Positions 32,476 through 42,387 are shown, counted from the stretch's first letter. The stretch is 64,000 nucleotides of DNA from CAMLJR01 sp964631955 (GCA_964631955.1 CAZWBA010000008.1:88384-152383); one strand, 5' to 3'. The notes: generated by a model from the letters alone, not told the origin. A program made the numbers and translations.

Positions 32476-33966
32476 CTACAGCGGTCGCATGTGCGGGAAC
32501 AACAGCACATCGCGAATCGATGGCGAATTGGTAAATAGCATCACCAGTCGATCGATGCCGATACCCTCGCCCGCTGTCGGCGGCAAACCGTATTCGAGCG
32601 CGGTGACGTAATCGGCGTCGTAATACATCGCTTCATCATCGCCCGCTTCTTTTTCCCTGACCTGTTGCTGAAAACGCTCGGCCTGATCTTCGGCGTCGTT
32701 CAGCTCGGAGAAGCCGTTCGCGATTTCGCGACCGCCGATGAAGAACTCGAAACGATCGGTGACGAATGGATCGTCATCACTGCGGCGTGCCAGCGGCGAT
32801 ACTTCGGTTGGATATTTGGTGATGAATGTCGGCTGCTCGAGTTTTTCTTCGACCGTTGCCTCGAAAATCTCGATTTGAATTTTGCCGAGACCCCAGGTGT
32901 CCTTGACCTGGATTTCCAATTTCCCGGCGATGGCTTTGGCACCTGCCATCGTTTTCAATTCGTCGGCGTTGATGTCGGGGTTGTAGTGCAGAATCGAATC
33001 GAATACCGAGAGACGCGCGAACGGTTTGCCGAAATCGAATTGCCTGCCCTGATAGTCGATGAGCGTGGTGCCCAGAATGCGTTGCGCCAAATAACGCAGC
33101 ATGTCTTCGGTCAGATCCATGAGATCGTGATAATCGGCGTAAGCCTGATAAAACTCGATCATGGTGAATTCTGGATTATGGCGTGTCGATAAACCTTCGT
33201 TACGGAAGTTACGGTTGATTTCGAATACGCGCTCAAAACCACCGACGACCAGACGTTTCAAATACAGCTCGGGAGAAATACGCAGGAACATCGAAAGGTC
33301 GAGCGCGTTGTGGAATGTCTCGAACGGCTTCGCGCTCGCACCACCCGGTATTGCCTGCATCATCGGCGTTTCGACTTCAAGATAATCGCGATCGGTCAGA
33401 TAATCGCGAATGCCATCGATCAATTGCGAACGAATGCGGAAGGTGCGGCGCGCGTCTTCGTTCATGATCAGATCGACATAGCGCTGCCGGTATTTAATTT
33501 CCTGATCTTGCAGGCCGTGATATTTATCGGGCAGCGGACGCAGCGATTTTGTCAGCAGCTCGACCTTTTCGAGATAGACGTACAGATCGCCCTTGCCCGA
33601 TTTATGCACGGGGCCTTCACAGCCGATGATATCGCCGATATCCCAGGTTTTGCTTTCGTTGATGACCGCTTCGGGTAATTGCTTCTTATCGACATAGGCT
33701 TGAATGCGCCCGGTCATATCCTGCAGTACGAGAAATGGGCCGCGCATCGCCATGATGCGGCCAGCGATTTTCGCTTTGCGATTCAGCGTTTCGAGTTCCT
33801 CTTTCGATTTATCGCCGAGTTCTTTCTGCAAGGTTTCAGCGTAGTTATCGCGACGGAATGCGTTCGGAAATGCGTTGCGCTGCTGACGAATCGCGTTCAG
33901 CTTCGCGCGGCGTTCGGCGATGAGCTTGTTTTCGTCGGGCGCAGTGGAATTCTGTTCGTCAGTCAT
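32476..33966 (-). CDS. lysS: Lysyl-tRNA synthetase (class II)
   Basis: LysS charges tRNA-Lys. The 496-aa protein has an OB-fold anticodon-binding domain at about 60-150, motif 2 around FEINRNFRNEGLSTRHNPEF and motif 3 GEGIGIDRLVMLF near the end. It starts three bases after the prfB stop codon, so the two are probably translated in series, as in E. coli and Pseudomonas. Confidence 0.99.
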   Translation of the reverse strand: MTDEQNSTAPDENKLIAERRAKLNAIRQQRNAFPNAFRRDNYAETLQKELGDKSKEELETLNRKAKIAGRIMAMRGPFLVLQDMTGRIQAYVDKKQLPEAVINESKTWDIGDIIGCEGPVHKSGKGDLYVYLEKVELLTKSLRPLPDKYHGLQDQEIKYRQRYVDLIMNEDARRTFRIRSQLIDGIRDYLTDRDYLEVETPMMQAIPGGASAKPFETFHNALDLSMFLRISPELYLKRLVVGGFERVFEINRNFRNEGLSTRHNPEFTMIEFYQAYADYHDLMDLTEDMLRYLAQRILGTTLIDYQGRQFDFGKPFARLSVFDSILHYNPDINADELKTMAGAKAIAGKLEIQVKDTWGLGKIQIEIFEATVEEKLEQPTFITKYPTEVSPLARRSDDDPFVTDRFEFFIGGREIANGFSELNDAEDQAERFQQQVREKEAGDDEAMYYDADYVTALEYGLPPTAGEGIGIDRLVMLFTNSPSIRDVLLFPHMRPL

Positions 33967-33969
33967 GGT

Positions 33970-35068
33970 TTATAAACCCTGTTTCAAGGAAGCAACAATA
34001 AACTGGTCGAGTGCGCCGTCGAGTACGGCCTGGCAATTACTCGTCTGCACATTGGTGCGTAGATCTTTTACGCGTGAATCATCGAGCACGTATGAGCGAA
34101 TCTGACTGCCCCAGCCGATATCGGATTTCGAATCTTCCATCACCTGCGCAGCGGCGTTACGTTTTTGCATTTCCAGCTCGTACAACTTCGCGCGCAACAT
34201 TTTCCAGGCACGGTCGCGGTTCTGATGTTGCGAGCGCTCGGTCTGACACTGCACGACGGTATTAGTCGGTATGTGCGTGAGTCGAACCGCCGAATCGGTT
34301 TTGTTGATGTGCTGACCGCCGGCACCGCTGGCCCGATAGGTATCGGTGCGAACGTCCGCAGGATTGATGTCGATCTCGATATCGTCGTCGATTTCGGGCG
34401 AGACGAATACCGCAGAAAACGATGTGTGACGGCGATTGCCCGAATCGAACGGCGATTTGCGCACCAGACGATGTACGCCGATTTCCGTGCGCAGCCAGCC
34501 GAATGCGTATTCGCCCTGCACATAAATCGTCGCGCCTTTAATGCCTGCGACTTCACCGTCAGACACTTCGACGAGTTCGGCCTTGAAACCTTTGTCTTCG
34601 CACCAGCGCAGATACATGCGCAGCAACATGCTGGCCCAATCCTGCGCCTCGGTGCCGCCGGAGCCGGATTGAATATCGAGGTAGGCGTTATTGGCATCCA
34701 TCTCGCCGGAGAACATACGGCGAAATTCGAGATCAGCGAGTTTTTTTCCGAGAGTTTCCAGATCAGCGGCGACCGCATTCGCGGTGTCTTCATCGTCTTC
34801 GGCAACGGCCATATCGAGCAACTCGCTCGCATCGGCCAAACCGCTGTCCATACTCTCGATGGTTTTGACAACGCTTTCGAGCGACGCCCGTTCCTTGCCG
34901 AGCTCCTGCGCGCGCTGCGGGTTATCCCATACGCTCGGCTCGCCGAGTTCGAGCTCGACCTCCGCTAAACGTTCTTTCTTGTTGGCGTAGTCAAAGATAC
35001 CCCCTGAGCACATCGGTGCGGTCGGCATAATCTTTGATGGCATTGCGCAACGGATTGACTTCTAACAT
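33970..35068 (-). CDS. prfB: Peptide chain release factor RF2 with programmed +1 frameshift
   Basis: RF2 recognises UAA and UGA. The ATG at 35066-35068 opens 25 codons (MLEVNPLRNAIKDYADRTDV LRGYL) that end at an in-frame TGA (34991-34993). The site reads CTT-TGA-C with AGGGGG (35000-35005) three bases upstream, the classic signal for a +1 shift, after which DYANKKERL continues to the end. The joined product is 365 aa, as in E. coli. SPFDSG is the stop-codon-reading tripeptide region and GAGGQHINKTDSAVRLTH contains the GGQ motif. RF2 shortage raises frameshifting, giving self-regulation. Confidence 0.98.
34990..35005 (-). promoter_or_regulatory. prfB recoding site
   Basis: On the minus strand AGGGGGTATCTTTGAC combines an internal Shine-Dalgarno sequence, the slippery CTT codon, the UGA stop and the following C. 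It is identical to the canonical bacterial RF2 frameshift site. Confidence 0.97.
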
Positions 35069-35188
35069 CTGGGAGACCGGATCTGCAGGATTTAAAGGGG
35101 CGGGATTTTAACCGATTTGCCGCCGGCGCCCAACCCGAAAAGACAGCAAGGCCGCTATAAAACCGCTGCCGATCGAACGAGCCGGACT

Positions 35189-36928
35189 CTACATCGCTTC
35201 GATATGTTCCACCAGCAATTGCACGCTCTGCTGTCCACGCCACTCGTTGATATCGAGACGATAGGCCGCGCGAATATTTTTGACTTCGGTATTCGGCCAC
35301 TGACGCGTATCGATACCGAAGCAAATTGCATCGATAACTTGCTGCGGCGAATGGGGATGGGCCAGCACCATTTTCAGATGCCGTTCACCGACGAGACGCT
35401 GCTGTAACAATTGAAATTCGCCGTCGAATAACGGTTCGGGAAAATGCTGCCCCCACGGCCCGCCATCCCGCAACACCTGTGCAACTTCGAGCGAGAACGA
35501 GTCCGGCGTCAGTTCGCCATCGCTGAGCAGCACCGCAGTCAAATCTTCTTCGGTGAGGTGCTCGCGCACAACGGCATCAAATGCTTTCTCGAACGTTTTG
35601 AATTTGTCGCGCGACAAACTCAGACCTGCAGCCATCGCATGACCACCGAATTTATCGAGCAGGCCAGGATATGTCGTCGCCACCGCATCGAGCGCATCGC
35701 GAATATGTAAGCCGGGAATCGAGCGAGCCGAACCTTTGATCGTCACACCATCATCCGCATCCGCGAAAGCAATCGTCGGTCGGTGATAACGATCTTTAAT
35801 GCGCGACGCGAGAATACCGATAACACCCTGATGCCATTCGGAGCGATACAAACTCACTCCCCACGGCAGCGCATTTGCATCGGAAAAATGTAACAGCTCA
35901 AGCGCCTGCAGGGCTTCGCGTTGCATGGTCGACTCGATCGCGCGACGATCGTGATTGAGCTCGTCGAGTTGCTGTGCAATTTCGCGCGCGTGATAGGGAT
36001 CGTCGGTCAACAAACATTGAATGCCGAGCGTCATATCGTCGAGTCGGCCCGCTGCATTCAAACGCGGCCCGACTGCGAAACCGAGATCGCTCGCGACAAT
36101 ACGATCAAGCGAACGCTTGCCCACTTCGAGCAAGGCTTTAATACCGGGACGGCAGCGCCCTGCGCGAATGCGACGCAAACCTTGCGCAACGAGTACGCGA
36201 TTGTTGTGATCGAGCGCAACCACATCGGCCACTGTGCCGAGTGCAACGAGATCGAGCAAATCAGCCAGATTGGGCTCGGAAATATTTCGGCTGGCGAACC
36301 AGTTTCGATTGCGTAATTCCGTGCGCAATGCGCTCAGCACATAAAAAATAACGCCGACACCGGCGAGATTTTTGCTCGGAAAACCGCAACCCGGCTGATT
36401 GGGGTTAACGATACACGCTGCCGCAGGAATTTGTTTTCCCGGTAGATGGTGATCGGTAACGAGTACGCGAATGCCGAGCGTATTTGCGGCAGCCACGCCA
36501 TCGCAACTCGAAATTCCGTTGTCGACCGTGATAATTAAATCGGGGTTTTTCTGCGCCGCGACGGCAACTATTTCCGGTGTTAATCCGTAACCGTATTCAA
36601 AACGGTTCGGCACCAGGAAATCGACGTGCGCCGCGCCCATCGCCCGCAATGCCAATACGCCGAGTGCCGTGCTCGTCGCGCCGTCCGCATCGAAATCGCC
36701 GATGATAAGCATCGATTGCTTTTGCTCGATGCAGTCGGCAATTAGTTTTGCCGCATCGGACAGACCTTTGAATTGATCGGGAGTTTTTAAACGATTCAAT
36801 TCGTGAGTGAGCTGTTCGCTATCGAATACACCGCGCGAAGCGTAGATATTCGCGAGAACCGAATGAGTATCAACAGAAAAATTTGTTGCTTGAGATATTA
36901 CAGGGCGACGACGAATTTGCTTTTGCAT
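35189..36928 (-). CDS. recJ: Single-stranded-DNA exonuclease RecJ
   Basis: RecJ degrades single-stranded DNA 5' to 3' in recombination and mismatch repair. The 579-aa protein carries the DHH-family motifs: IGDFDADGATSTA (about 75-87), VDNGISS, VTDHHLPGKQ, and KFGGHAMAAGLSL in the DHHA1 domain. It lies between thrC and prfB; in Pseudomonas recJ, prfB and lysS are also close together. Confidence 0.98.
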   Translation of the reverse strand: MQKQIRRRPVISQATNFSVDTHSVLANIYASRGVFDSEQLTHELNRLKTPDQFKGLSDAAKLIADCIEQKQSMLIIGDFDADGATSTALGVLALRAMGAAHVDFLVPNRFEYGYGLTPEIVAVAAQKNPDLIITVDNGISSCDGVAAANTLGIRVLVTDHHLPGKQIPAAACIVNPNQPGCGFPSKNLAGVGVIFYVLSALRTELRNRNWFASRNISEPNLADLLDLVALGTVADVVALDHNNRVLVAQGLRRIRAGRCRPGIKALLEVGKRSLDRIVASDLGFAVGPRLNAAGRLDDMTLGIQCLLTDDPYHAREIAQQLDELNHDRRAIESTMQREALQALELLHFSDANALPWGVSLYRSEWHQGVIGILASRIKDRYHRPTIAFADADDGVTIKGSARSIPGLHIRDALDAVATTYPGLLDKFGGHAMAAGLSLSRDKFKTFEKAFDAVVREHLTEEDLTAVLLSDGELTPDSFSLEVAQVLRDGGPWGQHFPEPLFDGEFQLLQQRLVGERHLKMVLAHPHSPQQVIDAICFGIDTRQWPNTEVKNIRAAYRLDINEWRGQQSVQLLVEHIEAM

Positions 36929-36982
36929 TTATGCGAAACTCGCTCAGTCTAATCTATTGGAGCTTCCACCACCGAGATTACC

Positions 36983-37089
36983 GCGAACATCCGGTTGGTA
37001 TTTTCGAAAACGCTGCAAGCACATCCATGTAAGCTCCGTCGGCGACATCGTGTCGCCGGCGGTTTCGAAAATACCAACCGGACATTCGC
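36983..37089. repeat. 107-bp palindromic intergenic element between recJ and thrC
   Basis: Arms at 36983-37013 and 37059-37089 (31 nt each) are complementary with only about three mismatches; the perfect core is TCCGGTTGGTATTTTCGAAA. Inside them GGCGACA-TCG-TGTCGCC style sequence at 37041-37057 forms a second stem. Elements with a CGCTGCAAG...CATCCATGTAAGCTCCGTC interior recur in intergenic regions of several gammaproteobacteria (recalled, not searched). Probably a non-autonomous repeat that also shapes the 3' end of the thrC transcript upstream of recJ. Confidence 0.7.
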
Positions 37090-37109
37090 TACCCAGCATT
37101 CGAGAAGAT

Positions 37110-38507
37110 TTAAGCCTTAATATTCGCAGCGATGAACTGCTGTACTTTGGCGATATCGTTCGGCAGCACTGTCATCCGCTCTTCGCGCTCGAACAAATCC
37201 GCCATGTGATGTGGTAACGGCACATCGTCTGGATAACCTGCCTGCTTCACAGCGTCAGGGAATTTCGCAGGATGTGCAGTCGCTAGCGTAATCATCGGTG
37301 TGGTTTTATCTCGACGGCATTCGCGCGCCGCTTTCACACCAATTGCCGAATGCGGATCGAGCAGATACTCGGTTTTTTTCCACACTTCGCCAATCGTCGC
37401 TACGGTAGTTTTGTCGTCCACCGCATAACTATCAAACAAACCGCGCGCTTTCGCGAATGCTGATTCGCTGAGCTTCACATCGCCTTTATTGAAATCGCTC
37501 ATCAATGTGTCGATGGCCGCACCATTGCGATCGTAGCAATCGAACAGCAGACGCTCGAAGTTACTCGAAATAACAATATCCATACTCGGTGACAGCGTGT
37601 GCTGCAGTGGATGCTTGCTATAAAGATTACTGCTGATCAGGCGATGCAAAATATCGTTCGCATTCGTCGCGATAACAAGCTGCTCGATCGGCAGGCCCAT
37701 TTGTTTGGCGAGATAGCCCGCATAGATATCGCCGAAATTACCGGTCGGCACCGAGAATGAAACTGCACGATGCGGACCGCCGAGCGCGAGCGCCGCATAA
37801 AAGTAATAAACGATCTGCGCCATGATGCGCGCCCAGTTGATCGAATTCACCGCGACGAGCTGGCGATCGCTCGGCAAAAATTGCTGCGCTCCGAAACTCG
37901 CTTTCACCATCGCCTGGCAATCATCGAAATTACCTGCGATAGCGATGTTATGAATTTTTTCGCCAATTACGGTGGTCATTTGACGGCGCTGTACGTCGGA
38001 CACGCGATTGTGCGGATGCAGAATAAAAATATCGATATTCTTGCAACGCTTGCAGCCTTGAATCGCCGCAGAACCGGTATCGCCCGATGTCGCGCCCATG
38101 ATCACGACTTTGCGCTGATTGCGCTCAAGCACGTAATCGAGCAAACGACCCAGCATTTGCAACGCAAAATCTTTGAAAGCGAGCGTCGGGCCCTGATGCA
38201 ATTCCATCACCCAGTCGTTGTGATCGAGCTGAACGAGTGGCGCAATGGCGGGATGACGGAAATCGACATAGGTATCGTCGATGATTTTTTTCAAATCCGC
38301 AGCGGGAATACAGTCGGCAACAAATGGCTGCACGATTTTGAAAGCAAGATCGGTATAACTCAAACCTGCCCAGCTCGCGATTTCTTCGCGCGAATATTTC
38401 GGCAAGGTTTCAGGAACGTATAAGCCACCATCGGGTGCGAGGCCCGTTAGCAATACGTCTTCAAAATTCAGTGCGGGTGCTTTACCGCGGGTACTGATGT
38501 ATTTCAT
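37110..38507 (-). CDS. thrC: Threonine synthase
   Basis: ThrC makes threonine from O-phosphohomoserine with PLP. The 465-aa protein (start at 38507, MKYISTRGKAPALNFEDVLL) carries the PLP-lysine segment GPTLAFKDFALQ, the phosphate-binding PTGNFGDIYAGYLA and the N-terminal signature of the gammaproteobacterial class. A longer frame to 38555 lacks a ribosome site. hom lies upstream on the same strand, giving the usual hom-thrC pair, here split by a 165-bp palindromic repeat. Confidence 0.98.
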   Translation of the reverse strand: MKYISTRGKAPALNFEDVLLTGLAPDGGLYVPETLPKYSREEIASWAGLSYTDLAFKIVQPFVADCIPAADLKKIIDDTYVDFRHPAIAPLVQLDHNDWVMELHQGPTLAFKDFALQMLGRLLDYVLERNQRKVVIMGATSGDTGSAAIQGCKRCKNIDIFILHPHNRVSDVQRRQMTTVIGEKIHNIAIAGNFDDCQAMVKASFGAQQFLPSDRQLVAVNSINWARIMAQIVYYFYAALALGGPHRAVSFSVPTGNFGDIYAGYLAKQMGLPIEQLVIATNANDILHRLISSNLYSKHPLQHTLSPSMDIVISSNFERLLFDCYDRNGAAIDTLMSDFNKGDVKLSESAFAKARGLFDSYAVDDKTTVATIGEVWKKTEYLLDPHSAIGVKAARECRRDKTTPMITLATAHPAKFPDAVKQAGYPDDVPLPHHMADLFEREERMTVLPNDIAKVQQFIAANIKA

Positions 38508-38537
38508 CAATAAAATTCTCTTGTGAAATTTAAAATT

Positions 38538-38668
38538 GCTTGAAAAACGTATCAAGGGAAATCAGTGCAAGGCGCGGGTACAAAAACAACCGGAGTTTAC
38601 ACGTCAGTAAATGAGGATTGTTTTTGTATCCACAACGCAGCAATGATGAACGCAGTAGTTTTTCATCA
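38538..38668. repeat. 131-bp imperfect hairpin repeat between hom and thrC
   Basis: A central stem GTACAAAAACAA / TTGTTTTTGTAT with inner CC...GTTTAC/GTAAAT...GG pairs sits inside longer imperfect arms that begin TTGAAAAACG and end TTTTTCATCAA. The overall unit, containing GCAAGGCGCGGGTACAAAAA on one side and CACAACGCAGCAATGATGAA on the other, resembles a hairpin repeat found between genes of several gammaproteobacteria (recalled, not searched). It would appear in the hom-thrC mRNA. Confidence 0.65.
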
Positions 38669-38671
38669 ATT

Positions 38672-39979
38672 TTAACCGGCGAGTGATTCGACGCGAATAC
38701 GTACCACCTCGCCATCGATGCTATCGAGCGCTTCGATTTGCGCGATGGCCGATGCAATCAAACGCTCTTGCGTGCGATTGGTAAGAATAATCACGGGCAC
38801 GTGATTCTGATTCACCGCCGGCTCTTTCTGAATCAATGCTTCGATGCTGATACCCAGATCCGACAGAATCTGCGCAACGCGCGATAACACACCGGGTTTG
38901 TCGTGTGCGGAGATGCGCAAATAATATGAAGACACCACATCATCGATACCGAGTACCGGTGTGCTGTCGAGCGCATTCGATTGAAACGCGAGATAGGGCA
39001 CGCGGTATTTTGGATCGGTATTCAACGTGCGCGCCACATCGATGATGTCGGCAATCACTGCCGATGCAGTCGGCTCACTGCCCGCACCCGGGCCGTAATA
39101 TAAGCTCGGGCCACCCGCATCGCCTTTAACCAGTACCGCGTTCATCACGCCGTTTACATTCGCGATCAAACGTTTTTCCGGAATCAGCGTTGGATGCACG
39201 CGCAATTCGATACCTTTTTCGGTGCGGCGCGCGATACCCAAACTTTTAATGCGATAGCCCAGTTGCTCGGCGTATTCGACATCGATCGGCGCGATGCGCG
39301 TAATACCTTCGGTATATACCTTGTTGAATTGCAGCGGAATACCGAATGCAATCGATGCAAGAATCATCAATTTGTGCGACGCATCGATGCCCTCGACATC
39401 GAAGGTCGGATCGGCCTCGGCATAACCGAGCGCCTGCGCTTCTTTTAAAACATCGGCGAATGAACGGCCTTTCTCGCGCATTTCCGTGAGAATGAAATTG
39501 CTTGTGCCGTTGATAATGCCCGCGAGCCATTCAATACGATTCGCTGCCAGGCCTTCGCGGATGGCTTTGATGACGGGGATACCGCCGGCAACCGCCGCTT
39601 CGAATGCAACATTCACTCCGCGCGCCTGCGCCGCTGCGAAAATTTCGTTGCCATACTGGGCAATGAGTGCCTTGTTCGCGGTGACAACATGCTTGCCATT
39701 ATCGATTGCGCGCAAAACCAGTTCGCGAGCCGTGGTAGTGCCGCCAATCAATTCGACGAGAATTTGAATATCAGGATTGTCGGCAACTGCGAATACATCA
39801 TGGGTGACGGCAACGCTTCCTGTCGGGCTGCCTGGATTTTCACGACGTGCGCCGATCTGCTCGACCACAATCGAGCAGCCCGCGCGTGCGGAAATCACTT
39901 GGCTATTGCGTTTGAGTACATTGAAAGTACCACTGCCCACGGTACCGAGACCGCAGATGCCTACCTTGATTGGGTTCAT
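38672..39979 (-). CDS. hom: Homoserine dehydrogenase
   Basis: Hom reduces aspartate semialdehyde to homoserine. The 435-aa single-function enzyme has GICGLGTVGSGTFNVL at the N-terminus for NAD(P) binding, the catalytic-domain segment GTSNFILTEMREKGRSFADV, EADPTFDVEGIDASHKL, and a C-terminal ACT domain (ISAHDKPGVLSRVAQILSD) that usually binds threonine for feedback control. Start at 39979; a frame to 40099 extends into unrelated sequence. Confidence 0.98.
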   Translation of the reverse strand: MNPIKVGICGLGTVGSGTFNVLKRNSQVISARAGCSIVVEQIGARRENPGSPTGSVAVTHDVFAVADNPDIQILVELIGGTTTARELVLRAIDNGKHVVTANKALIAQYGNEIFAAAQARGVNVAFEAAVAGGIPVIKAIREGLAANRIEWLAGIINGTSNFILTEMREKGRSFADVLKEAQALGYAEADPTFDVEGIDASHKLMILASIAFGIPLQFNKVYTEGITRIAPIDVEYAEQLGYRIKSLGIARRTEKGIELRVHPTLIPEKRLIANVNGVMNAVLVKGDAGGPSLYYGPGAGSEPTASAVIADIIDVARTLNTDPKYRVPYLAFQSNALDSTPVLGIDDVVSSYYLRISAHDKPGVLSRVAQILSDLGISIEALIQKEPAVNQNHVPVIILTNRTQERLIASAIAQIEALDSIDGEVVRIRVESLAG

Positions 39980-40112
39980 TGAGAGCCGACCGGTTATCAA
40001 AAAGTGATGCTTGAAAGCAGAAAAAACGAACGCGGATTTTATTGCAGTAAGGCTGACATTAAAACCAAAAACTTCGATCCCCCACGGAGGGCTGAGCAAG
40101 CTTTCCCATAAC

Positions 40113-40142
40113 GAAAAAAAGCGGCCGCAGCCGCCTCTTTTT
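40113..40142 (-). terminator. Terminator downstream of dsbC
   Basis: GCGGC-CGCA-GCCGC (40121-40134) is flanked by A7 on one side and CTCTTTTT on the other. On the minus strand the T7 run follows the stem, 43 bp after the dsbC stop codon. Confidence 0.85.
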
Positions 40143-40184
40143 CACGCAGTCGCCGATCGACCATTCCTCGTCGATCACCCTGCC

Positions 40185-40934
40185 CTATTTAATACCGAGA
40201 CGCTCGGCCAGCTCTTTCGCCGGCACATACCCCGGAATCAATTCGCCGCCCGCCGTGATCAGGCTTGGCGTACCAGTGACACCGATCCGTTCGCCCAGCT
40301 GGAATTGGGCCGTCACGGGATTATCCGCACAGGTATTGATGGGAACGCTCTCACCTCTCTTGAAGCGCGTCAGCGTGCCCTGACGATCCTTGGCGCACCA
40401 TGCCGTTACGATTTTTTGATAGGACTCCGAACCGACCCCCGCCCGCGGATAAGCGATATAGCGAATTTCGATACCCAGGGCGTTGAGCTCCGGCACCTCC
40501 TGGTGCAATTTCCTGCAGTAGCCGCAATCGATATCGGTGAATACATTGAGCACAGCCTTGGTCGGCCCTTTTGGCTTGAAGATGATCATATCCTTAGCCT
40601 TGATCGTCGCGATTTCTTTCGCACGCAAACCCGACGCACGCTGCTCGCTCAAATTCACATAGGCTTTATTCTCCACGGTGTACATTTCACCGTGCACGAA
40701 ATACTTGCCATCTGGCGATGCGTAGACCATCGGACCGTCTTTTATCTGCACGGCGTACAAGCCTGGAATTTCACTCGATGCAATCGATTCGACCTTGACG
40801 TCGGGACGCACTTCCAGCGACTTTCTGATTGCAGCCTCGATTTTATCGACCGACTGTTTATCGGACGACTGAGCGGCGGCGGGTAATGCGATCAACGCGA
40901 TCGATGCCAGCATCGTCGCCAATAGTTTTTTCAT
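40185..40934 (-). CDS. dsbC: Periplasmic disulphide isomerase DsbC
   Basis: DsbC corrects wrong disulphides in the periplasm. The 249-aa precursor has a signal peptide (KKLLATMLASIALIALPAAA), an N-terminal dimerisation domain (about 25-80), and a thioredoxin fold with the active site DIDCGYCRKLH near residue 125 and the cis-Pro loop GVTGTPSLI. Two further Cys (WCAKD, NTCAD) form the structural pair seen in DsbC. I chose ATG 40934, with GAGAGA upstream; ATG 40940 is possible. It precedes hom, as in Pseudomonas, but xerD is not next to it here. Confidence 0.96.
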   Translation of the reverse strand: MKKLLATMLASIALIALPAAAQSSDKQSVDKIEAAIRKSLEVRPDVKVESIASSEIPGLYAVQIKDGPMVYASPDGKYFVHGEMYTVENKAYVNLSEQRASGLRAKEIATIKAKDMIIFKPKGPTKAVLNVFTDIDCGYCRKLHQEVPELNALGIEIRYIAYPRAGVGSESYQKIVTAWCAKDRQGTLTRFKRGESVPINTCADNPVTAQFQLGERIGVTGTPSLITAGGELIPGYVPAKELAERLGIK

Positions 40935-41176
40935 CGTCATTCTCTCTATCGACTTGCAGATGTTTCGCATGAGTACGCGCCATCATGAGTACAGCGCCAT
41001 ACAGTATGGCTCAGCGCGCGTATTCTGCCGGGGAAGTGTGACATTCGAACGCGATTCGCTCGGCTGGTTCCTCCAGCTTCTGCGTAACAGCCGACAAAAA
41101 CCCATAAAAAAAGCAGCCGAAGCTGCTTTTTTTACTGCGGGCGCGGCGACTGCGTCTATCGCCATCACATACAGGA

Positions 41177-41527
41177 TTAATTGAGCTTTTCCTTGATGCG
41201 CGCCGCTTTGCCGCTGAGTTCGCGCAGGTAATAGAGCTTGGCTTTGCGCACATCGCCACGACGAACGAGCTGAATACCATCAATGAGCGGGCTATGCGTC
41301 TGGAAGGTACGCTCCACGCCAACACCGTGGGAAATTTTGCGTACGGTAAATGCAGAATTGAAACCGCGATTGCGCTTGGCGATCACAACACCCTCAAATG
41401 CCTGAATACGCTCGCGATCACCCTCTTTCACTTTCACTTGCACAATGATGGTGTCGCCAGGACTGAACTCAGGCACGTTCTGCTTGAGCTGCTCGGCTTC
41501 CAGTTGCGCGATGATTTTGTTCGCCAT
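41177..41527 (-). CDS. rplS: 50S ribosomal protein L19
   Basis: The 116-aa protein carries FSPGDTIIVQVKVKEGDRER and FTVRKISHGVGVERTFQTHS, the L19 signature. L19 sits at the subunit interface. GAGGAAATA precedes the ATG. It is the last gene of the rpsP-rimM-trmD-rplS operon, 55 bp after trmD. Confidence 0.99.
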   Translation of the reverse strand: MANKIIAQLEAEQLKQNVPEFSPGDTIIVQVKVKEGDRERIQAFEGVVIAKRNRGFNSAFTVRKISHGVGVERTFQTHSPLIDGIQLVRRGDVRKAKLYYLRELSGKAARIKEKLN

Positions 41528-41582
41528 GATTATTTCCTCAATTACAAATCTAGAACTTTAAGCCTTAAAACCAGAAACAGTT

Positions 41583-42350
41583 TTACAGCTTATCAATTTT
41601 CATTTTTTGCTCGCGAATTTTTTGTTCACCAATAAATTCATCGAGCAAACGATGCTGTTCCTTATCGAGCTCCCGCTGCGCAAGCAGCTCGGGACGTCGC
41701 AACCATGTTCGACCTAGAGCCTGCTTCAGGCGCCAGCGCCGAATCAACTCGTGATTACCGCTGAGCAATACCTCCGGCACACGAAGATTTTCATACTCTT
41801 CAGGCCGTGTGTAGTGCGGGCAATCGAGCAGGCCATCGGTAAACGAATCCTGCTGCGCCGATTGCTCATCGCCCAATGCTCCGGGCAATAAACGCGTCAC
41901 CGCGTCGATCATTACCATCGCGGCCAGCTCACCACCGCTCAACACGTAATCGCCGATCGACCATTCTTCGTCGATTTCGGTTTCGATCACGCGCTCATCG
42001 ATACCTTCGTAACGCCCCGCGACCAAAATCAGTTGCTCGCGCGCTGCTAATTCTTCCGCACCGCGCTGATCGAACTTGCGACCTTGCGGCGACAGATAAA
42101 TCACCTTCGCCTGCGGCAATTCCTTGCGCGCTGCCGTTATCGCTGCGCGCAACGGTTCAATCTTCATCACCATGCCAGGGCCGCCGCCGTAGGGCCGGTC
42201 ATCCACGGTTTGATGACGATCACTGGTAAACGTGCGTGGATTCCAGCACTCCACCTTTAACAATCCGCTATCGACTGCGCGACTCGTGATACCGCAGTCG
42301 ATCACCGCATCGAACATCTCGGGAAACAGCGTGATCACACCGATATGCAT
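41583..42350 (-). CDS. trmD: tRNA (guanine-37-N1)-methyltransferase
   Basis: TrmD forms m1G37 in tRNAs reading CNN and prevents frameshifts. The 255-aa SPOUT enzyme has GGGPGMVMKIEPLRAAI, the knot motif VLSGGELAAMVMIDAVTRLL and the catalytic-loop segment QDSFTDGLLDCPHYTRPEEY. GGAGAAG lies upstream of the ATG. Third gene of the rpsP operon, 37 bp after rimM. Confidence 0.99.
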   Translation of the reverse strand: MHIGVITLFPEMFDAVIDCGITSRAVDSGLLKVECWNPRTFTSDRHQTVDDRPYGGGPGMVMKIEPLRAAITAARKELPQAKVIYLSPQGRKFDQRGAEELAAREQLILVAGRYEGIDERVIETEIDEEWSIGDYVLSGGELAAMVMIDAVTRLLPGALGDEQSAQQDSFTDGLLDCPHYTRPEEYENLRVPEVLLSGNHELIRRWRLKQALGRTWLRRPELLAQRELDKEQHRLLDEFIGEQKIREQKMKIDKL

Positions 42351-42387
42351 GTGTCGCGCTTCTCCGCGGTATTTTCAGTTCGTTGCG

